A stretch of 64,000 bases of DNA, taken from Sipunculus nudus. Its lineage: Eukaryota; Annelida; Sipuncula; Golfingiida; Sipunculidae. Where the stretch lies: positions 45,410,401 through 45,474,400 of the forward strand of contig CM049317.1 of assembly GCA_026874595.1 (NCBI GenBank), in the 5' to 3' direction. The notes under the pieces were generated by a model. The model was given only the letters and a program-made list of their open reading frames with translations. It made no database searches and was not told where the DNA came from. This document shows, one piece after another, positions 1-11,500 of the stretch; the stretch's first letter is position 1, and every line of letters begins with the position of its first letter. Made by a program: the position numbers and the translations under genes.

Positions 1-63
1 AAATTTCGGTGTAGTTTTTGTTTTCTATCGGAGAAAGATCCCCATGGTGATCACTATATTTAC

Positions 64-3000
64 CTGAGGCATGTAGCCAACCCTTTTCCCAGGAACACCA
101 TGTCCTACCGCCCCTGGTCTCCTCCCCAAAGTTACAATGTTACCCTGGTCGATTTGCAGCCTACCCAGAATGCATCGCAGTAATGTTGTCTTTCCACACC
201 CACTCGGTCCAAGAAGACCATAACTGTGAATGAAAAAAAAAATTGACAACTTTGCTGTCACTGATCCACAAGGTTTACAAAAACTGACATGATACAATAA
301 TTAAAGGCCAACAGATCATGACACTCAGCAAAATTAGCACCTTAATGTTTGCCACAATGACCAAATATCAAGTGCCACCTTAGTTCTGAACAAAAGGAAA
401 ACAAATATAACTAGAATCTTGGTGGAAACATTTTGTGTCAAATTTGAGGAAAAAGATATGCACCACTCCAAAAGTTATTGGGCTCACAGAAATCCTATAT
501 TTCCATTTATTGACCTTGAACACCAAGGTCAAGTCACCATCTTTGAATAGGTTCTAGATCTTGTATGAAAGAATTTGTGTCAAATTTGAAGAAAAATAAC
601 GCAGCACTTCACAAGTTAGTGGGTTTACCATGATCATGCATTTTTGAATAACCTCCCAATATTTTATTTTGATTTTCAGAAAAATACATCCTTTCACCTG
701 AGAGGTAAAATGTTTTTGTTTGTTTGTCACTAAAATTTGGAAAACTTCAAGGTAAAGGTCAATCTCATAGTAAAGTCAATGACGCCAATTTATATCAAAT
801 TCATCCTATATCCCACACATGCATAATATGAAAGAAATTTGCCAATTAGTTTTTGACTTATAAACCTCACATCATTGTCAAATGGCAATGATGGGGTTTT
901 AAATCCACAAAACAAATAAAAGGATTATAGGTGGCACCACCAGTCTCACATACAAGACAAAGCTATCCAAGACCTTTGGTCAAACAGATTTTTTGACAAT
1001 TCTTGAGGCATACTTGAGATATATAAGATCTTGTTTGATATTCAAAAAATAATGCACCTACTCAAGGTCACTCTCCTTGTCAAAATCATGACCCCGTTTG
1101 AAATAGGCCTCCTCCTTCAGTTACCCATATGTATGCACATGTAAAGTTTGAAGAGAAGATGTGAATCCAAAAAAAGGGGGGGGGGGGAATATGCATAAAT
1201 ACTTCGAAAAATTACAGGTGGCACCACCAGTCTGCAGGAACTGATGAAACACTAAATGATCAATATGCATGCAAAGAAGCATGGTGATTAATGCATTAGT
1301 TGTTCAGTTACTGGAGCTTTTTACTCACATATTTCATTATTCAGAGGGGTACTTACACTCCCCATAGCTCTTAGGCTATTGGTGGCAGAGATCTAATTTT
1401 AGGTTGCCATGGAGATTTCTTATGAACCTCCCTGGAAGTCAAGTTAGAAGATTCTTGATCCAATGGTAACAATTTGTGCCCCGTTAGCAGAGGACTGCTT
1501 CTCTGAAGGTCTCAAAAATAGAGAGAAAAAAATGGAAAAAGTACTTGTGGCACCACCAGTCTGCAGGAACTGATGAAGCGTCCATGATCAATAATCAAGC
1601 AAAGAATCATGGTGATCAATGCAGTAGTTATTCAGATACTGGAGCTTATGTATCAAATTTTTTATTATTCTGGGGGGGGGGGGGACTTACGAGCCAAATA
1701 GCTCAGAGGATCTGGGTAACAGAGACCTTATTTCAGGTTTCCAAGGAGATTTTTCATGGACCTCTAGGACTGTAAAGGGTGCATAATCCTAGCCCTTATG
1801 GTAACAATTTCTGCCCTGCTAATGGCCGGCCGGCCAGATGGCTGGATGAAAGGAAGAAGGACGCTTTCATTTTAAGTAGTTTTAAGATAGTTTCATCACT
1901 TGCCAGAAAACATCATTTTAAGAGTTGGGGGGGGGGGAGAAGGCGTCAACATTATGTACTGATATATCAATTACCATCATTTAAATGGCAATGTTTTGTT
2001 TTTTACCATTCATGTCAACGTTTATATTTTTTTTGGTGTAAACTGGGCAGGTCTTCTAAGTAGGGAACATACTTTTGCCAAGCCACAATAATCTCACAAC
2101 ATCTGCCCCTTTAAATACTGGATGCAAAAAAATCAAGTCTTCACTAGCCAATGCCTTCCTTAATTGACAAATTCTTCAATAAGCATTTCATCTGGTAAAC
2201 AATGTTGTGAAGAATGAGACTTTTCAGAAGGGGATGTACATGCTGATGTTGTACTGTCATTTACTTACATGATTCCAGTGGGGACAGTCATGTCAAGGTC
2301 ATTGAGTGCTGTGACCTTGGCCTTCCCCCTGCCATATTGTTTATGTGCACCTTGAACAAGCACAGCAGGGCGACCTGAAGTCGAAGGAAGCAGATTTTGA
2401 AGTTTAAGTTAAAAATACTGTTGTTCATCTCTAAACATACAAATTCTTAAATATATGCATAAAATGTTTGACATATTAGCCAACAGGCATCAACTTTGAA
2501 AAATAATAGGATCATGTTCATACACTGAATTGACAAGGAACAACAACAGGGCTTGACCTTAACATTTGAAGGTACCTGCCTAGTGGGCACAGTGACATCT
2601 AGCTTTCACATGTCCTACATGAATTTTTACTAGTCCTACAACAATCAATGATCACAATCACAAACACAAAAGTGTTCCACTTGATTATTTTGCAACAATG
2701 AACATGTTTGATCACCCGACCACCATTTTCTGGAACTTCTACTTACTTGTCCTGGACAAGCAGTTAACTGTTAATTATGTGTATATATATATATGTCAAG
2801 CCCTGAGCAATGGTAAAACCTACGCATTTCTTTAAATTACAAGCAAATCATTCCCTTAAATCAATGTACTTTTTAAACAGAGGTTCTATACAAGATGGAC
2901 AGCATGGCTATTCAGAATGGCAATGCTGAGGTTACATTAAGCCCCAAAGGGCCAAGAATGAAGCTGAGAGCCACATGACTAGCAGCAAGTGCCACATACA

Positions 3001-3811
3001 TATCACACCTATATTGATGGAATTGCATTGGCTGCCTGTTGATTGCAGAGTGGACTTCAAGATACTTGTCCATGTGCATTGTAAGCTATATGATCAAGTT
3101 CCAGGCTATTTGTGTGACCTGCTGCAGAAATAAACACCATCCTGATCCCTTGGATCTTCTGATCAGTTTGCTTTGAACTTGGAAAAGCTTCAGTGATAGA
3201 TAGTTTTGTGGCACCAATTTTGCTGTATCCTCTCCCTGCATATATATCTGATTTACTAACACACTTTTTCAACTGGAGAATATATTAATGAAATTACAGA
3301 TCAATAGTAAAAATGCAAAACTTTTCATCATTTTTGTAAATGAGTGTGAAACTAACAACACACTGGTGAACAGACACAATATAAAGTCAAATGTTATACC
3401 TATATCATCTGGATGAATGTAGTGATGGTGGTTATCTACTGGAAAGTGACATCCGATATCTAATATTAAATACAATCTCTACGCTCTACACAGGGGTTTT
3501 ATGGTGAGATATCATTAGTCTGAATCCAGCTGAACTATTAGAGGACCTGCTTAAATTATTTCATCAGATTTTCCTGATTTTCCTGGACATTCACATGGTA
3601 TAACATGTTGAACAATGAAATTATTGAAGATTTAGAGAAATTTCTAAAGAGAAAGTTTGGTTATCATTCTATAGACAAGAAAATCATGCATTTAACAGAA
3701 TATGAAACATTTTAAAATTATATAAAACAGATATTGCATCATGTACTTAGAGCACTAGAGTAAAGGTCATGCTGTACCTTGCTCTGGGCTGAGAGCAGCT
3801 GCTGCAGACAT
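64..3811 (-). CDS. ABC transporter G family member 20/23-like, N-terminal part (three coding exons, continues past the left edge)
   Basis: Half-transporter ATPase of the ABCG20/23 (arthropod ABCH-like) type, which in this family has its nucleotide-binding domain first and membrane domain after. I see three minus-strand coding exons: 3778-3811 (start ATG at 3811, MSAAAALSPEQ), 2269-2374 and 64-223. Junction phases agree: exon 1 ends in phase 1, exon 2 runs from phase 1 to phase 2, exon 3 from phase 2 to phase 0. The 100 residues visible contain a family-typical start (QGAHKQYGRGKAKVTALNDL), Walker A GPSGCGKTT with the lysine at about residue 58, and the Q-loop GYMPQ at the end. Signature, Walker B and the membrane domain must lie left of position 1. 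An acceptor at 3822-3824, ten bases 5' of the ATG, implies an upstream non-coding exon that I did not find. Family call is confident; subfamily number is inference. Confidence 0.87.
224..2268 (-). other. Intron 2 of the ABC transporter gene, repeat-filled
   Basis: Donor GTAAGT at 2268 and acceptor TTCATTCACAG ending at 224. No coding exon seen inside. It holds short AGGTCA-type fragments (480-800), a tandem repeat at about 1219-1860, and G-runs near 1175, 1672 and 1927. Confidence 0.6.
1219..1860 (-). repeat. Tandem repeat, two units of about 331 bp, fused to a gccggccggcc-type dispersed repeat
   Basis: The string tggcaccaccagtctgcagg occurs at 1219 and again at about 1549, followed in both units by matching sequence. 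A shorter start of the same unit is at about 931. The second unit runs into sequence ending in ggccggccggcc at 1823-1834, which is the reverse complement of the block at 17480-17610 and has a same-orientation relative at 10830-10960. It is therefore part of a family dispersed through this window. Confidence 0.7.
2375..3777 (-). other. Intron 1 of the ABC transporter coding region
   Basis: Lies between donor GTACAG at 3777 and acceptor CTTCAG at 2377-2375. Contains a short (TA) tract at 2781-2793. No other structure seen; the ORFs at 3057-3475 have no splice support or family resemblance. Confidence 0.5.
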
Positions 3812-4265
3812 CCTCCCAGGGCTGTAGAAAAGATGTTAAAGCAGATCTAATCAACAGTCTCAACCTGGTGACAGAGAAAGAGCAGTTCACCTATCAATGT
3901 CAACATAACACATATCAACAACAATACATTACAACACAAAAAAATAATCTCATGCAACTCTGTTACACTTACAAAACAAGGTAATGATAAAGAATAGTTT
4001 AGTACACATTACAGTTACAACAACACTTAATGACACAGAAAGTCAACTCAGGCCAGACACTACCATTAATTAAACCAGGCCAGACAGATCCACTAAATAA
4101 ACCTATGTTAAAGAAAAAGTGATCAGTGTGTCTCATAACCAGTGCACCATAAACACATGCATTATTGTAATGTGTACACGTGTATGGTGGGCCCTTCCTC
4201 ATATAACCACCAAGATAATATCTGATCTGATGCTGGCTTTTCCAAATACATATTAAAATCTTGCT

Positions 4266-4765
4266 GGATTATCTTGGTGGCTACCCCACATGATATAAAC
4301 AAAATGAACACTTTGAGAGCAACCAGACTAGCCATTTCTTGCCTATTTTTATATGAAGATCAAGGCATTAATGTTAGTTAAAACTTTTAACTTCAAAGAT
4401 TTTAGATATAAGAATAGGCCTTGCTCTTTAAATGCTTTGTTCAGTAACAAAATAAGTATAATTTTTTATTTACACTATGACTAGGACATACTCAAGTTAA
4501 ATGTGTTGGTTATAAATTTATACTGTTTACTGATATAATTGGCATGAGCATTAATCTCATTTATTTATGTGATTATATTTATCCATTAAATGAACAATTA
4601 TTTCTGCAAAGCTTGTGTGACTCACAGTGTGCCAAATCTTGATTTAATATACATGTACATGTATTTGTAAAATCAGGGTCATTAATATTAATTATATATT
4701 TTATTTTGTACATTTGGCTTTTATCCATGTGCTTATAACATGTGGGGTACCCACCAAGATAATCC
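4266..4765. mobile_element. Inverted-repeat (MITE-like) element of about 500 bp
   Basis: Positions 4266-4292 and 4739-4765 are reverse complements at 26 of 27 positions, and the match continues more weakly inward for about 9 bases. The interior is AT-rich with no coding potential. A related fragment (ccaccaagataat) lies just outside at 4207. No clear target duplication was seen, so the superfamily is not assigned. Confidence 0.55.
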
Positions 4766-5249
4766 AAACATGTTAAAAAAATGAAATCTGGGGGCAAATT
4801 GTCATAAGAACCAAAGTTTAGAACTTAAGGGCATTTTACGGAGAGGGAACTTTTAACTTTCATACCTAAGCATCCAACCACCTAGGGTAACATTTTTTCA
4901 GTTTGTCAATATTGCTGTGATAAACATGTATGCATCTCAGAATCTTTATTAGACCTTTTTTAACAGGAACTAGAATACTGACAGGTCAGGACCCAGGAAG
5001 GGCCCCAAAAAAGGGGCATAGACTTCTAGTGTAGGCTGAGTGATGCTATGGTGCATAAAGGACCTGATCACATGCAGAGACAGCGGGAACAACTGACCCA
5101 AAACAGTATTTTGAAATCTGATCGAACCAAGATGCATGTTAAGGCTTGAATCAGTGAGGGGTGGTGTAGGAGTGGAGTATCCCAAGCAACTGAGGCATAT
5201 ATAATTACATTTGATGTATAAAACTGTAAGCCTGGCCAGCATATAAATC

Positions 5250-6305
5250 AGTAGAATGGTCCTGTGACCTTGACCTTTGAACTAAAGATGTCAAAATCAA
5301 TATGTATGGTTCTTCCCCTATTGTTAGGTAATCCAACAGTGAAAGATTTTGGATGAAACATTTACAATGCCACCACTACCTTTTTAAAGATGTGGGTCCT
5401 GTGTAGGTCTAAGAATTGTTAAGAGGTCTTTGATTCAATTCAATTATGGAATATTGCCTTTCCATTTGATTCTCTAGTTGATTACTGTCTACATGTAGTA
5501 TCGATATTCTGTCAGAGATGTATATCTGCTAAAAGTTTTCATCCTATATGATGGTATAAGATTAAGATTATTATAAACCTGAGAATTTATGCCTACCAAG
5601 TAGTATTTAAATTTTTCATCCATTATTGTGCTAACATCTAATGAATGATGTAAGGTGACTTTCTTTGTTAAAAAAACAGTGCTACTTCATCATGTATGCT
5701 GTTTATCTGTTACTATGTAAGTGCTAGAGACCAAAAAGGTATGAAAATTATCAGAAATGCAATAATTTAAATTAATCAATTATTTCATGCCCTATTTGAT
5801 TATTCGATGCATTGTTACAGCCCTTGTCTAGTAACGTTGACCTTTGACCTCATGACCCAAAAATCAATACGGTTATTGCTTTCATGGTGGGGTAAATACT
5901 GGTCAAGATTTAGATCCATATGTCCATCCAATCTGGAGTTCAATGAATTTGTGGACAGCTGGCTCCTGCGACCATGATGTTAGACCCTGTGACCCTAAAA
6001 CTGATAGGGATTTTGCTTTAGTGGTTCCCCTATTGGCATGTGAACTATATATGCAAGATGCAAGGTCTGGGATGAAACATTTGGTCCAAAATGCATCTAT
6101 AAAATTTTTTAAAGATGCGGGTCCTGTGACCTTGACCTTTGACCTAATGACCCCAAAGTCAATAGGGTTCTTGCCTAGTGGTGGGCCATATATTAGTCAA
6201 TTTAAAAACCATATGTCCATCCAAACTGGAGTTTTCAACAAGAAACAAATTTGTGGACAGAGAGACAGATGGACAGACATGGTGATCACTATCAGCACCC
6301 GCTGA
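5250..6305 (-). repeat. AGGTCA-type dispersed repeat, minus orientation
   Basis: Contains TGACCTTTGACC-type strings near 5267, 5840 and 6131, the strings gtccatccaa and ctggagtt, and a tail with tggacagacatggtgatcac. It shares these with 9960-10660 and, in opposite orientation, 11900-13490. The 120-codon ORF at 5943-6305 is a by-product of this repeat. Confidence 0.7.
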
Positions 6306-6685
6306 TCCATGTGTTGCACTAATAATTACCTAGGGTTCATTAAGAGGTACATACAGTAGGTTAGAATTCACATAAATTCTACAGGAAAGGTAGGTGAAAA
6401 CTGTAGTTGCCTTTTTGTTCACAAGGGTTTCAAGTTCACCATATTAGCAAAAAAAGAAATAACCTGAAAAAAAATCTTCTTAACTAAGAGGCCCCATCAT
6501 GGAAGGCATGTCAAAAGGTACACATTGGTATTGAATAAAAACAATGATACAGATCTTTTATGTTCAAAGAATGCTTGTAAATGATCTTTCAAATCTTAAC
6601 ACATCTCAGAATTTTCAATTATGCCATTTAAGAACAATATCATTTGATTGTGATTTGGGATCCTCTAATTTTTAAGATTTTGCAG

Positions 6686-8064
6686 CAGGGTTGGGGGGGT
6701 AATACCCAGGCAGGTTAACCCAGGTGTGCAATACTCCTTATAACCCGGGCTGGCAATAAGTGTTAAAACCCACATGTGGGTTTAGGGGCAACATGATATG
6801 TACTTTTTTAACCTTTTCGTGTTTATATATAATTTCCAAAGTACAAAGTAGTGTAATATTAGGAAATCCTGTCATATATAAACAGATTAGTATTACTGGT
6901 TACATGTGATTGAATTGTAAAGAATCAAGTCAATAAATGTACATAAAAATGAATTTAAATGAACTGTGCCATCAGTTCTTCATGTTAAGAGTTCCTTATC
7001 AGAGCCCTAGTGAATTCATAAGCTTGGAAGCCTTCTTTTTTCCAGTCAGTGTGTCTTAATTTAATAATGTGCATTGCAGTCCCATTCAGCACAGATGACT
7101 AGACAAGCTGCATTGACATAGTAGAAACATCAGGGCTAGCCAGTCATGACAGCCTGACACTGACAGGAGATATTTTAATTGTATCAATGTCACTGAGGAA
7201 TCCCTTTCCCACTCATCACTTGATAACTGATATAGATCTACATCTGGACATTTGTTAACAGTTAAATCTGCACAAGACCTCTTTTAGCCTGGCCATAAAT
7301 ACTGGTAAGAAACAATAGAGGCTGTGGCTGGGCTAGGCACTGCACAAGGCAAGATAGGTGGCTGAATCAGCAGGGTGAATATCAGTCAACCTGTGCTTGA
7401 TTATCATTATCATCAGAGTGGAATTGTGGTGCCCATATGATGCAGATAATTACTGAATTATGTATCTAAGAACTCCCATATATAGATGGATTTTTATTTT
7501 TTACACTTACTTGTGAAAAAAAAGTTGATATAATATCTATAATTAACTGTGTAAATGATGTTAGTGTAAAAGACTTGCTAACCATATGCTACATTTTAAG
7601 TTTACACTGAAAAAAATATCAAAATTAAAATTATCAAAATGATTTCTAGTAGCCAGTTTTTGGTAGCCAGAAGCCACTTCTACATCAGTTTGTCTTTACA
7701 TCCACAGAGCAATCCACTTTCAAAGTTTGACTGAAAAAGTCCTGAAAAAAGTGAAATGATGGATCGAGGTATGAGTACTGTAAGAGTGTCTGAAGACTCA
7801 TATTTTTTCTTCTTTTTTTTTTCAGTTAAGTGTATCAAAATTAAATGTGTTAAGTGTTTAGTATTATATATCAGACACTGTTATTGATACTGCTTTATAT
7901 TGACAAATATAAAGCACATGATCTTATTTACAACTGCATATATCATATTCAATTTTAGATTGACATCATATTGTCCATAAAACCTGTAAAACCCCAGGTT
8001 TACCCCAAAACAAACCCCACTGGGCTGGGCTCTATGCTTAAAACCCGTGTTTTGCTCATCCCTG
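6686..8064. mobile_element. hAT-like non-autonomous DNA transposon
   Basis: The left end starts CAGGGTTGGG and the right end, read on the other strand, starts CAGGGATGAG (8 of 10 match), the CAGGG.TG form typical of hAT termini. The flanking 8-mers are TTTTGCAG on the left and TTTTACAG on the right (7 of 8), as expected of a hAT 8-bp target duplication. The 1379 bp interior has no transposase ORF. G/C-rich runs sit close to both ends. The call rests on ends and duplication only. Confidence 0.5.
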
Positions 8065-8599
8065 TTTTACAGAGATATAATTTGGTTTAATGAATTCATA
8101 TGACAATTGATAACTTTGTGTACATTTGATATGTATGGCAAGATCATGAAATTGACACCTTCGCAAAACACTGAAAAAGAGGAAATCACTATGACAAAAT
8201 GTTAACCCTGTGAAAAATAAAGCCACAGTAGCCAGCTTAAAGCCTGATGTTTTAGTTTCATACTTTCTTCAACCTACCTTTTTTATTAAGTGAAATGAAT
8301 ACACAAAGTAAGTGACTCACCTTAAGTGGATAAGACACACTGGCAGGGAAGGATTATGTAACCATAAGTACCACTGACCTACATATTGACCTGTCCCAGT
8401 TATAGACTGTAACACAGGCTGCATGGTTAAAGGTTACCTATACTTGTCTGAGTGGTGCAAACTCATTATACATAGGGGACTCTTAAATTCTATGCATGCC
8501 ATGCATACCAGAGCCCAAAGCAAGGTTAGGAGGGAATAATAAACACATGTGGATGCTGGTCACAACAAAAACACATAGGCTGATTCAGACAAGCTCAGC

Positions 8600-11500
8600 A
8601 TGGAAGGTGGTCATGCAGCCTGTTCTGTTCCTGGATGCCACTCATATGCTAAAAGGGAAACAGATTTAAGTTTCCATTCCTTTCCAAGTGATCAAATGAG
8701 AAGAAAACAGTGGACAGTAGCTATACATCGGGAAGAGGGGCCGCTGTTCAAGGTAAGTAAAGTATTTTAGTAACTTGAATTCTTGACTATAGTCTAAACA
8801 ATATTTTATTTCAACTCTACATAAATGACATTATCCAGGCTGGCAGGCATTTTTATACTGGCTGGCTGACCCCTGGCAGGCTTACTGGAGTCCAGCACAG
8901 GTTGAATTCAAAACTCACTCAGACTGTTAATGGGTATCCCCCCAGCAGGGAGCTGATTGGCTGGCTGAGGGTGACTAATGCTATGACTTCTACCCCTAAA
9001 ATCATGACAAACTGAATTTCTGTGTTTTGTGTCATGGCTTAATATTCCTATAACTTCTGCAATATAATATGAAATATCCTGTAATTAATACTGATTAAAT
9101 TTCACCTTTACTTCTTTGAATGCACAAAATCTCAGCTCATAATATTCAATTATTATATGATAAATTTCACAGAACTGGTGTTTTACATTGTCTAGGATAA
9201 TTACAATTTCTATGTACATTCAAATATCTCAGTAATTACAAAATATATGTTCTAGATATCCTTGATCCTCTTAGAACTAATGGTGATATATATGTGAGCC
9301 TGAAATCATTTAAGTTGCTTGACTACCTGCTGAGTATGATGATGGCAAACAGGACTATAAACATGCAGGGGGTTCCCTATACATACAGGGGTCATCACCA
9401 GATGCAGAGCCTGTATCATGCTGTGATACCAGCTGAAAGCCTGGTGATCACAGCATGGTCACTAAGTTAAATCCCTGCAATACTAAGCATTTATACACTA
9501 ACTTGATATATACCTTTACTATATAAGCACTTGCTGTCATTGTTTGGTTTTCATACATTTTGTTGGTTTAGAGGACTGTTATTTTTTTTGTTAAAGGAAA
9601 TGATGAACAAACAGATTTTAAAATAAAAGATTTATTGATATTCATCCACTCATTAAAGTACATAACAAATTATAATTTATCTTCTATCAAAATGTGCTCT
9701 CATTTGGTTTTGCCTGACCTATGCTATATAAACACATGCAGTAGCTGTATAAAATTAGCTTTGTATATATACACGTTGCATTTTCACACAATCTGTATAT
9801 ATGCAATCAATTATAAATATTTCTTTAAAAATGAAAAAAATAATTATGTGAACATTTTCCTGTAAACTGATGGCTACACAGTATAATGTGATTATATGCA
9901 CAACTAGAGAACCAGGTGTCTTGACACTCAGTTGAATTTGTCTATGAAGATTATTTTTTTTTTAAATTTCAGAATGACAGTCCTGTGACCTTAACCCATG
10001 GCCTTGTGACCAAAATATCTGAGTACTTATTATCCTTGAACTGTCACCATTTAGATTATTATAACATTCTTTTGTGGTCCTGTGACCTTGACCCTGGACC
10101 CTTTGACCCCAAATCAAAAAAACCTTCCCCAATTGGCATGTGAGTAATATCTTGAAGATGGAAGGTTTGTGATAAAAAGTTTGGCTTGACATGCATACAC
10201 ATTAAAGAAATAGGTCCTGTGACCTTGACCTTTGGACCCCAAAATCGACAGAGTTCTTACTTTAGTGGTGAGCCACATATAGGTTAAGTTTGATACCAAT
10301 ATGACACACTAAACTGGATTTTTCATCTGGAAACTAATTTGTGAACAGATGGCCCCTGTGACATTGACCTTTGACCTTTAAGCTCTCTTCATACTGGCAT
10401 GTCAGCTACAAGTGCAAGATGGAAAGTTTGGGATAAAAAAATTGGCTTAAAATGCAGCCATAATCTTTCTAAGTGAGTCTTGTGACCTTGACCTCATGAC
10501 CCAAAAATCATACCTGTGGTCCTTTCTTTAGTGGTAGGCCATATGTAAGTCATGTTTGAAATCCATGTCTATCCAACTGGAGTTATCATCTGGAAACAAA
10601 TGTGTGGATGGACGGATGGACAGACAGACGAAGAGACAGACAGGGTGATTACTATTTGGCATCCACTTATGATCAATGAACACTACCGGTTTTGGAACAC
10701 TAGATGGAATCACAGATGAAAACTGACATGATTGTTGTCATTGTATAGTAAAAAAGAGAAAAATATTCATAAAAATATGATTAAATACAGATCAAGATAT
10801 TGGAGGTTTTGTACCAAATTTTTTTATTATTCTGGAATGTACTTTCAAGCCTGATAGCTCAGCGGAGATAGGTTGCAGTGACCAAATTTCAGTGACTAGA
10901 TTTTTTTATACAGGCTTCTAGGGTCACCCGTAAGGATTTGTGCCCTGCTGATGGACAACTGGGCAGGCAGACTTCTAGACAGACGTAGGACTAAGAGCCA
11001 TATCTATACCTCAGATGACTAACAGTCAGCGGAGTTAAAAATGCTGAGTCCATTACATGTTACAGGTGAAGTATGGAAGTACCTTTGTGTGCAGCAGGCA
11101 CTTTGTCCCTGAAGACTACAACTGGACCGCAGTGAGATGTCGACTTAAGTCCACAGCCACACCAAGTATATTTGATAACTGCAAGGGCTGGGAAAAAATA
11201 AATGAGAGGAAGTTCAGATATACACCCAGGAAACCTCCTACAAAGAGACAAAGGTAACTATTTTCCCTATTGATATAAGTGTAGTTTGAATGTCAATGCT
11301 CTCCTTTATATATATTTGTATCCCCGGACAAAGTCGGGGGATACTATGTTTTCATACCGGTCCCGCCGCCGCCGCCGCCGCCCCATATAAATCTTGTTGG
11401 CGCGATAACCCAAAAAATATTTCACGGAACTTTACCAAATTTGGTATATGTATAGATATGGGTTAGAGGACGATGCCTATTTAAAATGAGGTCATGACCT

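Larger units (their letters stand above)
3822..8599. other. Intergenic region between the divergent ABC and THAP genes
   Basis: Head-to-head spacer of about 4.8 kb. It holds an inverted-repeat element (4266-4765), AGGTCA-type repeats (5250-6305) and a hAT-like element (6686-8064). No promoter could be pinned down. A non-coding first exon of the ABC gene may lie here. Confidence 0.5.
8753..11065 (+). other. Intron 1 of the THAP gene
   Basis: Starts GTAAGT and ends TACAG. The first 1.2 kb is AT-rich with nothing recognisable; 9960-10720 is AGGTCA-type repeat in minus orientation; 10800-10990 resembles the repeat at 1670-1860. Confidence 0.6.

Noticed and set aside
5943-6305. 120-codon plus-strand ORF
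   Set aside because: Lies wholly in the AGGTCA-type dispersed repeat; similar peptides arise from other copies.
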